From contig NZ_JAHLQO010000002.1 of assembly GCF_018919265.1 (NCBI RefSeq), forward strand, positions 186,001-250,000: a stretch of 64,000 bases of DNA. The letters are read 5' to 3'. Both the position numbers and the translations under genes were made by a program. Of this stretch, positions 17,346-26,503 are shown in pieces. The notes under the pieces were generated by a model that had not been told where the DNA came from, ran no database searches, and worked only from the letters and a program-made list of their open reading frames with translations. Positions within the stretch are counted from its first letter, which is position 1. Each line of letters opens with the position of its first letter. The DNA comes from Peptoniphilus ovalis. Lineage in GTDB: Bacteria; Bacillota; Clostridia; Tissierellales; Peptoniphilaceae.

Positions 17346-18089
17346 TTAAACAATCATAGCTCCATCGACTCTTAGGATTTCTCCAGTTATAAAACTTGCA
17401 TTGTCACTAGCTAAGAAAGCAACTGCCTTTGCAATATCTTCAGCTTCTCCAATTCTTCTCATTGGAATCATATTGATAAGAGGTTTAATTTGTTCATCTG
17501 GAAGATTTTTAACCATATCTGTATTAGTAATTCCAGGAGCAACTGCATTTACACGAATATTGTCTGGGCCAAGTTCTCTAGCAAGAGAAATAGTAAGACC
17601 ATTTACTGCAAATTTACTTGTAGGGTATGCAACTCCAAGAGTTTGACCAAATTTAGTAACCATAGAAGATGTGTTAATAATTGAGCCTCCGCCTTGTTTT
17701 TTCATTGTAGGAAGTGTTGCAAGAGTTGTGTTAAATACTCCATTTACATTGAGTTCCATAACATCTGCAAATTTTTCTGCAGTGTATTCATATACTGATA
17801 CATTATCACTAACACCAGCATTATTTACAAGAATGTCAATTCTTCCATATTTTTCTACGATTTTATTTATTTCATCTTGAATAGAATTGAAGTCAGATAA
17901 GTCTGGCCAAGCTCCTTCAACTTTTGCATCAGGATTTTCTTTTTTAATTTTATCTACTGCTTTTGTAGCTGACTCTTCACGTGATCCAAATAGTACAACC
18001 CTTGCATTTTCTTTTAAAAATTCTTCAACTATGGCAAATCCAATTCCTCTTGTTCCACCAGTAACAACTGCAATTTTATCTTTTAACAT
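17346..18089 (-). CDS. Short-chain dehydrogenase/reductase, FabG-like
   Basis: NAD(P)-dependent classical SDR of 247 residues, FabG-like (3-oxoacyl-ACP or acetoacetyl-CoA reductase type). The cofactor motif TGGTRGIG is at residues 9-16, then NNAG (about residues 89-92). The active site has Ser in INTSSM, Tyr and Lys in YPTSK, and the typical ending ASFITGEILRVDGAMIV. The ATG at 18089 is preceded by AGGAGG. It stands alone with its own terminator, so neighbours do not settle whether it serves fatty acid synthesis or butyrate metabolism. Confidence 0.85.
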   Translation of the reverse strand: MLKDKIAVVTGGTRGIGFAIVEEFLKENARVVLFGSREESATKAVDKIKKENPDAKVEGAWPDLSDFNSIQDEINKIVEKYGRIDILVNNAGVSDNVSVYEYTAEKFADVMELNVNGVFNTTLATLPTMKKQGGGSIINTSSMVTKFGQTLGVAYPTSKFAVNGLTISLARELGPDNIRVNAVAPGITNTDMVKNLPDEQIKPLINMIPMRRIGEAEDIAKAVAFLASDNASFITGEILRVDGAMIV

Positions 18090-18178
18090 TTTATCCTCCT
18101 AAATTATATTATTTGATTATAATTATACATTACTTGTAAATTAAACTCTATATATTAATATAAGTTTGCAATAAAAAA

Positions 18179-18203
18179 TCGGCGTATCTCTATGCCGAAA
18201 ATT
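18179..18203 (-). terminator. Terminator of the first YeiH-family gene (minus strand)
   Basis: CGGCATAGAGATACGCCG (18180-18197, read on the minus strand) forms a hairpin followed by ATTTTTTATT. Confidence 0.8.
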
Positions 18204-18207
18204 TTTA

Positions 18208-19233
18208 TTAAAATGTAACAAGTCCCATTGCAACTTCAACTCCAAGAGCTACTACTATTACAAGTAGGGAGATAAAGAATCCGTGAATCATTGGTGCAGG
18301 GCCTGCTTTTTTCATAGCTTTAAAGCTTGTGTTAAGTCCAATTGCTGCAAGTGATGCAACCATTAAAAACCTAGAAATTGATTTTAAAGTATGAGAAAGT
18401 TCTGGAGAAATAAATCCTAAACTATTTATAGCAACAAGTGCTAAGAATCCAAAGATAAACCATGGAACAATCTTTACAATATTAAGTTCTGCGCCGCCAT
18501 TTGCCTTATGTTGCTTTGCTTGAAGTCTTGCATGAATAATAGCAAATATAATTACTGTTGGAATTATAGATAGAGTTCTCGTAAGCTTAACCATTGTTGC
18601 AAAGTCCCCGGCTGCTTCTGAGAAAGCATAACCTGCAGCAACAACACTTGATGTATCATTTACAGCAGTTCCAGCCCAAAGTCCATATGCCATGTCAGTA
18701 AGTCCCAGTGCTCTTCCCATGATAGGGAAAAGAATAATCATAAACATATCAAAAATAAATGTAGCACTCATTCCAAAGGCAATATCTGTATCATCGGCAT
18801 CAATTACTGGAGCAATAGCTGCAATGGCAGATCCACCACAAATTCCCGTACCTGCCGAAATTAAGTTACTCATCTTCCAATTAAGGCCTAGGGCTTTTCC
18901 TGAAAAATATCCTACGCCGAAGCAAGTAAATAAAGTAAACACCATTACATATAATGATAATTTACCAACTTGAAGCACCATATTGATATTTAGAGATGCT
19001 CCAAGAAGTATAATTGCAAATTTTAAAATCTTTTTTGAAGTAAATCCAATACCAACTTCTAATTTAGAGCTTGGCGTATAAAAATGATTAATTAAAATCC
19101 CTAAAAACAGTGCAATTACTGATGCACCAATCATCCCTGAAGGAACTACTCCTTCGATTAATCTAGCAACGATAGCAATTACAAAACTAAGAGCTATACC
19201 TGGCAGATAATCTAATACACTTTTCTCTGTCAT
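18208..19233 (-). CDS. YeiH-family putative sulfate/anion exporter, copy 1
   Basis: Integral membrane protein of 341 residues with about ten transmembrane helices, of the UPF0324/YeiH family, often annotated as putative sulfate exporter. Family motifs include LLGASLNINMVLQVGKL, the GTGICGGSAIAAIAPVIDAD block and GTAVNDTSSVVAAGYAF. It is read on the minus strand just after the LysR gene, so the two may be co-transcribed. A related copy lies divergently at 20274. The transported substrate is not established for this family. Confidence 0.85.
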   Translation of the reverse strand: MTEKSVLDYLPGIALSFVIAIVARLIEGVVPSGMIGASVIALFLGILINHFYTPSSKLEVGIGFTSKKILKFAIILLGASLNINMVLQVGKLSLYVMVFTLFTCFGVGYFSGKALGLNWKMSNLISAGTGICGGSAIAAIAPVIDADDTDIAFGMSATFIFDMFMIILFPIMGRALGLTDMAYGLWAGTAVNDTSSVVAAGYAFSEAAGDFATMVKLTRTLSIIPTVIIFAIIHARLQAKQHKANGGAELNIVKIVPWFIFGFLALVAINSLGFISPELSHTLKSISRFLMVASLAAIGLNTSFKAMKKAGPAPMIHGFFISLLVIVVALGVEVAMGLVTF

Positions 19234-19263
19234 TTTATCCTCCTAAATTTTTTTGAGACTAGA

Positions 19264-20142
19264 TTATAATAAAAACTTTTTAAAAATTCCCAAATACTCA
19301 TCAATGAAAATTGAATTCTTGTTGCAAATAAATGAAAAATCGTGAGAAACTTTAAAATCTTCCAACTCAACTTTTATAATTGTCCCATCTTCTAATAAAT
19401 CCTTAACAGCTGATTCAAATAAAAAGCTGATGCCTGAATTTGATTTTAAAAGTTCTACAATTGCATGCATGTTGTTGACTTGAATAATATTTTTAAAATC
19501 ATTTACAGATAAATTTTGCATATTTAAAAGATTTTGTAAAAAGGCAAGAGTACCTGATCCTTCCTCTCGTACTATAATCCTCTCGTCGAGTAAATCTTTT
19601 AATCTGTGAATTTTATTTTTAAAATCATGTTTTTTATTGGCAACGCAAATATAATCTTCATTTTTAAATTTTTCAACATAATAATTTTGACCTCTTAAAA
19701 ATCCTTCCACAAAGGCAAAATCTATATTTCCATTGTCTAAATCTTCAAGGATATCAGTTGTGTTTTTATAGTAAATATAAAAATCTCTTTCTTTTTCCTT
19801 TGCTATAAAATCAATTAAGCGATTAAAAATCGTAAACTCTCCAATGGTTCTAGTAAGACCAAGAGAAATTGATTTTTTGTTTTTATTACTATTTCCAATT
19901 AGATTTTTAATTTTAGTTTCGTCATTTGACATGGATTTTAAATATAAGTATAAAATATTTCCCTCTTCTGTAAGGGCGAGATGTTTTTTATCTCTTTTAA
20001 ATAAGTCAGTGCCATAATATTCTTCTAAATGTTTAATATGACCTGAGACTGCAGGCTGCGTCAAACTAAGTTCTTCAGCCGCTCTTGTAAAATTCATGTA
20101 ATGACAAACTGTCAAAAAAGTTTTAATTCTAAAATCTAGCAT
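19264..20142 (-). CDS. LysR-family transcriptional regulator
   Basis: A 292-residue LysR regulator. The N-terminal winged helix-turn-helix is at about residues 3-62 (MNFTRAAEELSLTQPAVSGH), followed by a periplasmic-binding-like effector domain with the IIVREEGSGT anion-binding-type loop. It sits between two YeiH-family transporter genes, upstream of one on the same strand and divergent from the other. This is the standard layout for a LysR regulator controlling its neighbours. CysB/YeiE-type regulators often accompany YeiH, so a sulfur-related effector is possible but unproven. Confidence 0.9.
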   Translation of the reverse strand: MLDFRIKTFLTVCHYMNFTRAAEELSLTQPAVSGHIKHLEEYYGTDLFKRDKKHLALTEEGNILYLYLKSMSNDETKIKNLIGNSNKNKKSISLGLTRTIGEFTIFNRLIDFIAKEKERDFYIYYKNTTDILEDLDNGNIDFAFVEGFLRGQNYYVEKFKNEDYICVANKKHDFKNKIHRLKDLLDERIIVREEGSGTLAFLQNLLNMQNLSVNDFKNIIQVNNMHAIVELLKSNSGISFLFESAVKDLLEDGTIIKVELEDFKVSHDFSFICNKNSIFIDEYLGIFKKFLL

Positions 20143-20176
20143 CTCATCACCTCATCAATCATAACAAATATTTATG

Positions 20177-20206
20177 ATAAAGTAAAGATTTATAATTATA
20201 CTTTAT
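20177..20206. promoter_or_regulatory. Candidate LysR operator between divergent genes
   Basis: ATAAAGTA (20177-20184) and TACTTTAT (20199-20206) form an inverted repeat 14 bases apart. It lies in the 131-base gap between the LysR gene and the divergent YeiH gene, as expected for an autoregulating LysR binding region. A TATAAT at 20220-20225 could serve the rightward gene. Confidence 0.5.
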
Positions 20207-20273
20207 GAGATAAAAGGTTTATAATTTAAAAATGTTGTGAAAATTTACATAAAATAATAAGGGAGATAGAGAA

Positions 20274-21305
20274 ATGAGTTTTTTAAGAAAAAATGGCAGT
20301 GGTATTTTGCTGTGCTTTATAATTGCATTAATTTGTAATTTTTTGGGAAAGAAATTTCCTGTAATAGGTGGAGCAGTAATTGCAATCTTAGCAGGAATGG
20401 TAATTGGAACTTTTATGAAGGACAAGGGGAAATTTAGTGCTGGAATAAAATTTACATCAAAAAAAGTTTTACAATATGCAGTTGTGCTTTTAGGGTTTGG
20501 AATGAATTTGGGAGTTGTAATACATACTGGCGAGGAGTCGCTTCCTATAATTCTTTGCACAATTACAACTTCACTTGTAATTGCATTTTTATGGTATAAA
20601 TTTGGTCACTTAGACAAAGATATAGCAACATTAATTGGAGTTGGGTCATCAATTTGTGGTGGATCAGCAATAGCTGCAACTGCTCCTGTAATTGATGCAA
20701 ATGAAGAAGAAGTTGCACAGGCTATTTCTGTAATATTTTTCTTCAATGTACTAGCTGCATTACTCTTTCCAACATTTGGTCATTTAATAGGCTTTTCCAC
20801 AACAAGCGGTCACGCTTTTGGTGTATTTGCAGGAACCGCAGTTAATGACACATCAAGTGTAACAGCAGCTGCATCAACTTGGGACAATTTATACAAACTT
20901 GGAACTCAAACTTTAGATGAAGCTGTTACAGTTAAACTGACAAGAACTCTTGCAATAATTCCAATAACACTTTCAATTGCAATTTATAGAGTAAAGCATG
21001 ATCATATAGATGAACAAGGAAGAGTTTCAATCAAGCAAGTTTTTCCGTTTTTTATAATTTATTTTGTAATTGCAAGTTTAATTACAACAATTGCAGTAAA
21101 TATGGGCGTAGATATAGAAGTATTTCATCCATTTAAAGAACTTTCAAAGTTTTTTATAGTAATGGCGATGGCTGCAATTGGACTTAACACAGATATAGTA
21201 AAACTTGTAAAAAGTGGAGGCAAGCCAATACTTCTTGGATTTTCATGCTTTATAGGAATTACAATAGTTAGCTTGGCACTTCAACATATATTGCATATTT
21301 GGTAA
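20274..21305 (+). CDS. YeiH-family putative sulfate/anion exporter, copy 2
   Basis: A 343-residue polytopic membrane protein of the same family as the gene at 18208, with GFGMNLGVVIHTGEESL, GVGSSICGGSAIAATAPVID and GTAVNDTSSVTAAAST. The two copies share motifs but are clearly diverged, so they probably differ in substrate or regulation. It is transcribed away from the LysR gene. The ATG follows AAGGGAGA. Confidence 0.85.
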   Translation: MSFLRKNGSGILLCFIIALICNFLGKKFPVIGGAVIAILAGMVIGTFMKDKGKFSAGIKFTSKKVLQYAVVLLGFGMNLGVVIHTGEESLPIILCTITTSLVIAFLWYKFGHLDKDIATLIGVGSSICGGSAIAATAPVIDANEEEVAQAISVIFFFNVLAALLFPTFGHLIGFSTTSGHAFGVFAGTAVNDTSSVTAAASTWDNLYKLGTQTLDEAVTVKLTRTLAIIPITLSIAIYRVKHDHIDEQGRVSIKQVFPFFIIYFVIASLITTIAVNMGVDIEVFHPFKELSKFFIVMAMAAIGLNTDIVKLVKSGGKPILLGFSCFIGITIVSLALQHILHIW

Positions 21306-21311
21306 ATAAAA

Positions 21312-21342
21312 AAGATACTGTTTTTTCAGTATCTTATTTTTT
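21312..21342. terminator. Bidirectional terminator between the YeiH and lepB genes
   Basis: AAGATACTG (21312-21320) and CAGTATCTT (21327-21335) form a hairpin with T-rich flanks on both strands. It overlaps the lepB stop codon, so the two converging genes share it. Confidence 0.8.
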
Positions 21343-21843
21343 ATTTATAAACTTTGCATTTTTAATTGGCAATATTCTTACGATAGGTTTCGACCTCACA
21401 CTTGAATTTTTTATTGGCCCAAAATTTCTCGAGTCAAAAGATCCATCTCTATTATCGCCCATTACAAAAAGTTCATCTTCGCCAACTTCAAATTTTTCAA
21501 TTTCTGATGGTGTATAAGGGTCTTCTAAATAATTTTCTTCTAATAAATCTCCATTGATAAGAACATCTCCATCTAATATTTCAACAGTTTCACCTGGAAG
21601 GCCAATAATTCTTTTAATGAGAAGTTTATTATCTTCACTTGATTTAAAAACTATTATATCTCCACGATTGTGATTTTTAGAAAATCTATAAAAAGAATTT
21701 GAAATCAAAACATCTTTAGGTTTCAAAGTGGGATACATCGAGGTTTGATTTACTATAGAGATATTAAAAACAAAGTTTCGAACTATTAAAGCAATGGCAA
21801 ATGCAATTAAAATATATTTTATGTAAGAAATTAAACTTTTCAT
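21334..21843 (-). CDS. lepB: Signal peptidase I
   Basis: Membrane-bound serine protease that removes signal peptides from exported proteins. One N-terminal transmembrane helix (about residues 7-26) is followed by the catalytic Ser in NQTSMYPTL (about residue 34). The Lys general base is in LLIKRIIGLPGE, and the signature GDNRDGSFDSRNFGPI closes the family pattern. At 169 residues it is of normal Gram-positive size. It is monocistronic on the minus strand and ends in the shared terminator. Confidence 0.95.
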   Translation of the reverse strand: MKSLISYIKYILIAFAIALIVRNFVFNISIVNQTSMYPTLKPKDVLISNSFYRFSKNHNRGDIIVFKSSEDNKLLIKRIIGLPGETVEILDGDVLINGDLLEENYLEDPYTPSEIEKFEVGEDELFVMGDNRDGSFDSRNFGPIKNSSVRSKPIVRILPIKNAKFINKK

Positions 21844-21927
21844 TGTTCACCTCGCATTAATTATAGCATTTTTAGAATTATTAAACAGTAAAATATAATT
21901 AATGATATAATATTTTTGGTGAAATAA

Positions 21928-23484
21928 ATGATAATTTTAAGAAATATTAAGATTCCTTATGACCAAGATGAATCTATCTTAAGAAGAAAAATTATAGATA
22001 TGATTAACAAGAGGGAATTTAATTATAAAATTTATAAAAAATCAATTGATGCGAGAAAGGACATTAATTTTGTTTATCAAGTTCTAGTTGATTTAGATAT
22101 TAATGATATAGATAAAAAAATTATAAAAAAATTAAAAAATAATATTGCTGAATTTACTGAAGATAAATTAGAAGTAGAAAATAAAAATAACATCGAGACA
22201 GCAGTAATCGTAGGCACAGGACCTGCTGGACTTTTTGCAGCTTATCTTCTTTCTAAGAAAGGTGTAAAAGTTACTTTAATCGAAAGAGGAAAACCAGTTG
22301 ACGAGAGAATCAAAGACATCGACAGACTTCATGATGAGAGTATTCTCGATGAAGAGAGCAATGTCCAATTTGGAGAGGGCGGAGCTGGAACTTTCTCCGA
22401 TGGCAAACTTACATCACGCTCTAAGGACAAAAGAGTGAGTCATGTCTTTGACATCTTTGTTGAAAATGGAGCACCTGAAGATATTTTATATGAAGCAAAA
22501 CCTCACATAGGTACAGACATTTTACGAGAAGTTATAAAAAATATGAGAGAAGAAATAAAATCCATGGGATCAATTTATAAATTTAGTGAAAAGTTTATAG
22601 ATTTTGAAATGGATAATAAAGATATTGCATCTATAATTACAGACAAAGATAAATATTCTGCTGACGTATATATTTTGGCAATTGGAAATTCTGCAAGGGA
22701 TACTTTTGAACTTCTTGATAAATACGATTTAATCGAGAGCAAAAACTTTGCTGTGGGTTTTAGAATTGAACACTTGCGTGAAGAAATTGAAAAGTCGCAA
22801 TATGGATTTTGCAGCGAAAAACTTCCAGCAGCTACTTATCAGCTAAATTATACGGATAAAGAGAAATCTCATTCAGTATATACTTTCTGCATGTGCCCAG
22901 GTGGCTATGTTGTAAATTCCTCTTCTAAGAAGAATGAACTTTGCGTTAATGGGATGAGCTATCATGCAAGAGATGGAGTTAATTCAAATTCAGCAGTTGT
23001 TGCAAGTGTAGATGAAAATACTTACGGAAGTGGAAACTTAGATGGGATGAAATTTCAAGATGAAATTGAAAGACGAGCATACGAATTAGGAGATGGACTT
23101 GCTCCAGTTCAAAAAGTTAGAGATTATCTTGACAATAAGACAACAAAAGAAATTGGAAGAGTAATTCCAACAATAAGACCAGGTTATAAGTTAGTAAATT
23201 TAAATGAAATTTACCCAGATTCAATTAATGATGCAATTAAATCTGCATTTTTATATATGGACAAGAGAGTGGAAGGATTTGCAAATAGCGATGCAATATT
23301 AACGGGAGTTGAAACTAGAACTTCATCTCCAATTAGAATCCTTAGAAAAGATTATAAAACGCCAAAGTTCTCAAACTTATATCCTATTGGAGAAGGTGCA
23401 GGATATTCAGGTGGAATTGTTTCATCAGCACTTGATGGAATTAAATGTGCCATAGAAATTTTAGAAGGAGAAAGAAATGCTTAA
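21928..23484 (+). CDS. FAD-dependent oxidoreductase (COG2509-like)
   Basis: A 518-residue flavoprotein of a conserved but poorly characterised family. A small N-terminal domain (residues 1-90) precedes the FAD-binding Rossmann motif VIVGTGPAGLFAAYLL at about 93-108. Other family landmarks are VQFGEGGAGTFSDGKLTSR, FCMCPGGYVVNSSS and the C-terminal YPIGEGAGYSGGIVSSALDG. It is probably cytoplasmic. It overlaps trmL by eight bases, so it is co-expressed with a tRNA methyltransferase and a helicase; its substrate is unknown. Confidence 0.85.
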   Translation: MIILRNIKIPYDQDESILRRKIIDMINKREFNYKIYKKSIDARKDINFVYQVLVDLDINDIDKKIIKKLKNNIAEFTEDKLEVENKNNIETAVIVGTGPAGLFAAYLLSKKGVKVTLIERGKPVDERIKDIDRLHDESILDEESNVQFGEGGAGTFSDGKLTSRSKDKRVSHVFDIFVENGAPEDILYEAKPHIGTDILREVIKNMREEIKSMGSIYKFSEKFIDFEMDNKDIASIITDKDKYSADVYILAIGNSARDTFELLDKYDLIESKNFAVGFRIEHLREEIEKSQYGFCSEKLPAATYQLNYTDKEKSHSVYTFCMCPGGYVVNSSSKKNELCVNGMSYHARDGVNSNSAVVASVDENTYGSGNLDGMKFQDEIERRAYELGDGLAPVQKVRDYLDNKTTKEIGRVIPTIRPGYKLVNLNEIYPDSINDAIKSAFLYMDKRVEGFANSDAILTGVETRTSSPIRILRKDYKTPKFSNLYPIGEGAGYSGGIVSSALDGIKCAIEILEGERNA

Positions 23485-23941
23485 TATAGTTTTTTACGAA
23501 CCAGAAATTCCCTTTAACACAGGGGCAATTGCAAGAACTTGTGGACTTACACATACTAGACTTCACTTAATAAAACCACTTGGTTTTTCTGTTGATGACA
23601 AACATTTAAAAAGAGCGGGACTTGATTATTGGCATTTAGTTGACATAAATTATTATGATTCTTATGATGAGCTTCTAGAAAAATATCCAGATTCAAATTT
23701 TTATCTAGCAACTACAAAAGCAGAAAAGAAATACACAGATGTGGAATATAAAGATGAAGATTTTATAGTTTTTGGACCTGAGACAAGAGGACTTCCAGAG
23801 GATTTAATACATGCAAATATGGATTATGCAATAAAAATTCCAATGCTAAAGGATTATCACAGAAGTTTAAATTTATCAAATTCTGCAAATATAATTTTAT
23901 TTGAAGCTTTGAGGCAACTTGATTTTTTTGATTTAGAATAG
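23477..23941 (+). CDS. trmL: tRNA (cytidine/uridine-34 2'-O)-methyltransferase TrmL
   Basis: SPOUT-class methyltransferase that 2'-O-methylates wobble position 34 of certain leucine tRNAs. The 154-residue length and family blocks fit: NIVFYEPEIPFNTGAIARTC at the N-terminus, FGPETRGLPEDL and IPMLKDYHRSLNLSNS, which form the SAM-binding knot. It starts inside the end of the upstream FAD protein and is followed after eight bases by the helicase gene. Confidence 0.93.
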   Translation: MLNIVFYEPEIPFNTGAIARTCGLTHTRLHLIKPLGFSVDDKHLKRAGLDYWHLVDINYYDSYDELLEKYPDSNFYLATTKAEKKYTDVEYKDEDFIVFGPETRGLPEDLIHANMDYAIKIPMLKDYHRSLNLSNSANIILFEALRQLDFFDLE

Positions 23942-23949
23942 GTGTTAAT

Positions 23950-26241
23950 TTGAAAGAAATAAAGATATCAGTCAGAAATTTAATAGAATTTATTAAGAGA
24001 AGTGGCGATATCGACAGAAGATTCTTCTCAAATAAAAGAGCAGTTGAAGGAATAAGAGCTCATCAAAAGGTTCAGAGTTTGTATTCAGAAAATTATAAAT
24101 CAGAAGTATTTTTAAGAACTTCTGAGGAAATTGAAGACATAACTTTTGTCGTTGAAGGAAGAGCAGATGGCATTGAGGTAGCTGATGTTGTGACAATTGA
24201 TGAGATTAAATCCACTACAAGAGATTTGAAAGAGCTTGAAAAAGAAGAAAATCTAATGCACTGGGCACAGGCAAAATGCTACGGATACATCTATGCGAAA
24301 AATGAGGAGCTAGATTCTCTAGATGTAATGCTTACTTATTATCAGCTTGAATCAGAAGAAATTTTAAAAATCAGAAAGTCCTTTACCTTTGGAGAACTTC
24401 GCGACTTCTTTATGGGGACACTTTTTGAATATTTAGAATTTTCTAGAAGAATTGTTGAGTGGCGAGAAATTAGGACAGAATCAATTAAGAAGATGAAATT
24501 TCCCTTTAAAAATTTTAGAAAGGGTCAAAGAGAACTTGCAGTTTCTGTTTACAATACAATTTCTGATGGAAATAAATTATTTGTAGAAGCTCCAACGGGA
24601 ATTGGAAAGTCAATGTCTACGATTTTTCCAACTATTAAGGCAATTGGAGAAGATAAGCTAGATAAGTCATTCTATCTCGTAGCTCGTTCCACTGGAAAGG
24701 AAGCTGCAAAAAATGCCTTGGAGAAACTTCTCAATAAAAATTTAAAATTAAAAATCACAGTTGTTACAGCAAAGGATAAAATTTGCATAAATGATGAAGT
24801 AAAATGCAATCCCAAAGATTGTCCCTATGCGAGAGGACATTTTGACAGAGTCAACGATGCGATAATTGATATTTTTGACAATGTAGATAATTTTAGCAGA
24901 AAGAATATTGAAAAATTTGCAAAACTTCACATGGTTTGTCCCTTTGAGTATCAGCTTGATTTATTAGACTTTTCAGATTTTATAGTTTGCGATTACAATT
25001 ATATCTTTGATCCATCAGTCTATCTTAAGAGATTTTTTGAAAATTCAATGCTTAGATTTTCTCTTTTAATAGATGAGGCACATAACCTCGTTGATAGAGG
25101 AAGAGACATGTATTCGGCTTCTTTAACTCTTGATGACTTGGTGCTTTTATCAGAAATAGTTCCAAAAAATAGAAAATCTGCGACAAAGCACATTAATCTT
25201 GCAATAGAGGAATACAAAAATCTAGGCAATGGAATTTTTTATTCCTATGAAGAATTTTATAAACTAAATGCAGAAATTGAAAAGACAGTTTTTTCAATGA
25301 ATGATTTTTTAATTAAAGATAAAGAAATTGAACACTATGACGAAGCTCTTGATATTTATTTTAAACTTTATAAATATATAAAGATTTTGGAGTACTACAA
25401 TAGGGATTTTGTCTCAATAAAATTAGAAGATGAAGTAAAGATAATTTCCCTTGATATATCTGAAATATTTAGAGAAATTTTAAAAACTCCGGTGGCGTCA
25501 GTATTCTTCTCTGCAACTCTAACTCCAATTAAGTACTACGGAAAGTTACTTGGGGCAGGTGAAAGGACAAATTATTATAAAATTGATTCTCCCTTTGATT
25601 CTGAAAATTTATTAGTGCTCAGGAATACAAAAATCTCAACGGTATATAGAGATAGAAGAGATTCAATTTATGAAATTGTTAAAAACCTGGAGATATTTTC
25701 AAAAGAAGAAGGAAATTATTTATTTTTCTTTCCATCATATAGTTTTATGGAAGAAGTTTATGAGATGTATTCCAAAATTGATAATGCAATAATTCAAAAA
25801 AGAGATATGAATGAAATTGAAAGGGAAGAATTTTTAGAAAACTTTACATTTTCAAGCAACACAACAGCCTTTGCAGTAATGGGCGGGGTTTTCTCTGAAG
25901 GAATAGATTTAATAGGAGATAGACTTAATGGAGCTGCTATAATAACTGTGGGAATACCAGGGATTTCCTATGAGAGAAATATTTTAAAAAGTCATTTTGA
26001 TAAAAAATACAGAAGAGGTTATGAATACTCGTATATTTATCCTGGCATGATTAAGGCAGTGCAATCTGCAGGGCGTGTAATTAGAACAGAAGAAGATAGA
26101 GGAAGAGTTTTATTAATCGATCTTAGATTTTCAATGGAGCCATATAAATCTCTCATGCCTAAAGCTTGGAATATAGAAGATTTTAAAGAAATAAATGAGA
26201 TGGAAGAAATAATTTTAAATTTCACAAAAAAATCCCTATAA
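23950..26241 (+). CDS. RecB-like nuclease fused to XPD/DinG-type Fe-S DNA helicase
   Basis: A 763-residue two-part protein. Residues 1-190 carry all RecB/Cas4-type PD-(D/E)XK nuclease motifs: GxxxH (Gly34-His38), Asp73 in GRADGI, Glu85-x-Lys87 in DEIKST and QxxxY (Gln107-Tyr111). From about residue 195 comes a superfamily 2 XPD-type helicase: Walker A EAPTGIGKS, four Cys of an Fe-S domain (ICINDEVKCNPKDC and MVCPFE) and the DEAH box LLIDEAHNLVD. The late helicase motif VQSAGRVIRTEEDRG is also present. It is likely a DNA repair or flap-processing enzyme. The start is TTG at 23950 with AGGTG upstream. No terminator is visible after it. Confidence 0.88.
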   Translation: MKEIKISVRNLIEFIKRSGDIDRRFFSNKRAVEGIRAHQKVQSLYSENYKSEVFLRTSEEIEDITFVVEGRADGIEVADVVTIDEIKSTTRDLKELEKEENLMHWAQAKCYGYIYAKNEELDSLDVMLTYYQLESEEILKIRKSFTFGELRDFFMGTLFEYLEFSRRIVEWREIRTESIKKMKFPFKNFRKGQRELAVSVYNTISDGNKLFVEAPTGIGKSMSTIFPTIKAIGEDKLDKSFYLVARSTGKEAAKNALEKLLNKNLKLKITVVTAKDKICINDEVKCNPKDCPYARGHFDRVNDAIIDIFDNVDNFSRKNIEKFAKLHMVCPFEYQLDLLDFSDFIVCDYNYIFDPSVYLKRFFENSMLRFSLLIDEAHNLVDRGRDMYSASLTLDDLVLLSEIVPKNRKSATKHINLAIEEYKNLGNGIFYSYEEFYKLNAEIEKTVFSMNDFLIKDKEIEHYDEALDIYFKLYKYIKILEYYNRDFVSIKLEDEVKIISLDISEIFREILKTPVASVFFSATLTPIKYYGKLLGAGERTNYYKIDSPFDSENLLVLRNTKISTVYRDRRDSIYEIVKNLEIFSKEEGNYLFFFPSYSFMEEVYEMYSKIDNAIIQKRDMNEIEREEFLENFTFSSNTTAFAVMGGVFSEGIDLIGDRLNGAAIITVGIPGISYERNILKSHFDKKYRRGYEYSYIYPGMIKAVQSAGRVIRTEEDRGRVLLIDLRFSMEPYKSLMPKAWNIEDFKEINEMEEIILNFTKKSL

Positions 26242-26255
26242 AATGTCTAAATTTC

Positions 26256-26284
26256 TTTACAAATTAAGATTTTTGTGATAGTAT
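26256..26284 (+). promoter_or_regulatory. Promoter of rpmG-secE-nusG
   Basis: TTTACA (26256-26261), 17 bases, then TAGTAT (26279-26284). Transcription would start near 26291, only about ten bases before a terminator-like hairpin. Confidence 0.65.
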
Positions 26285-26301
26285 ATTCGAGTAAATTAGA
26301 A

Positions 26302-26325
26302 GGGCCACAGGCGGCTCTTTTTTTT
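26302..26325 (+). terminator. Terminator-like hairpin in the rpmG leader (possible attenuator)
   Basis: GGGCC (26302-26306) pairs with GGCTC (26313-26317) and is followed by eight T, just 20 bases before rpmG. There is no gene ending here, so it either attenuates the operon or weakly ends readthrough from the helicase gene. Confidence 0.5.
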
Positions 26326-26344
26326 AGCACTAGGAGGTGTTTTT

Positions 26345-26494
26345 ATGGCAGATAGAGTAGTTCTTGAGTGCACACAATGTAAAAACAGAAATTATGTGAC
26401 TTATAAAAACAAGAAAAATACTACTGAAAGATTGGAACTAAAGAAATATTGTAAATTCTGCAAAGATCATACAGCTCATAAAGAGACTAAATAA
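26345..26494 (+). CDS. rpmG: Ribosomal protein L33
   Basis: A 49-residue large-subunit protein. It has the zinc-binding version: Cys pairs in [11 protein letters not shown] and YCKFCKDHT, the four-Cys form linked to zinc-replete growth. It begins [12 protein letters not shown] and ends HKETK. The ATG follows TAGGAGGTG. It is the first gene of the conserved rpmG-secE-nusG order. Confidence 0.95.
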   Translation: MADRVVLECTQCKNRNYVTYKNKKNTTERLELKKYCKFCKDHTAHKETK

Positions 26495-26503
26495 GGAGGA
26501 TTT

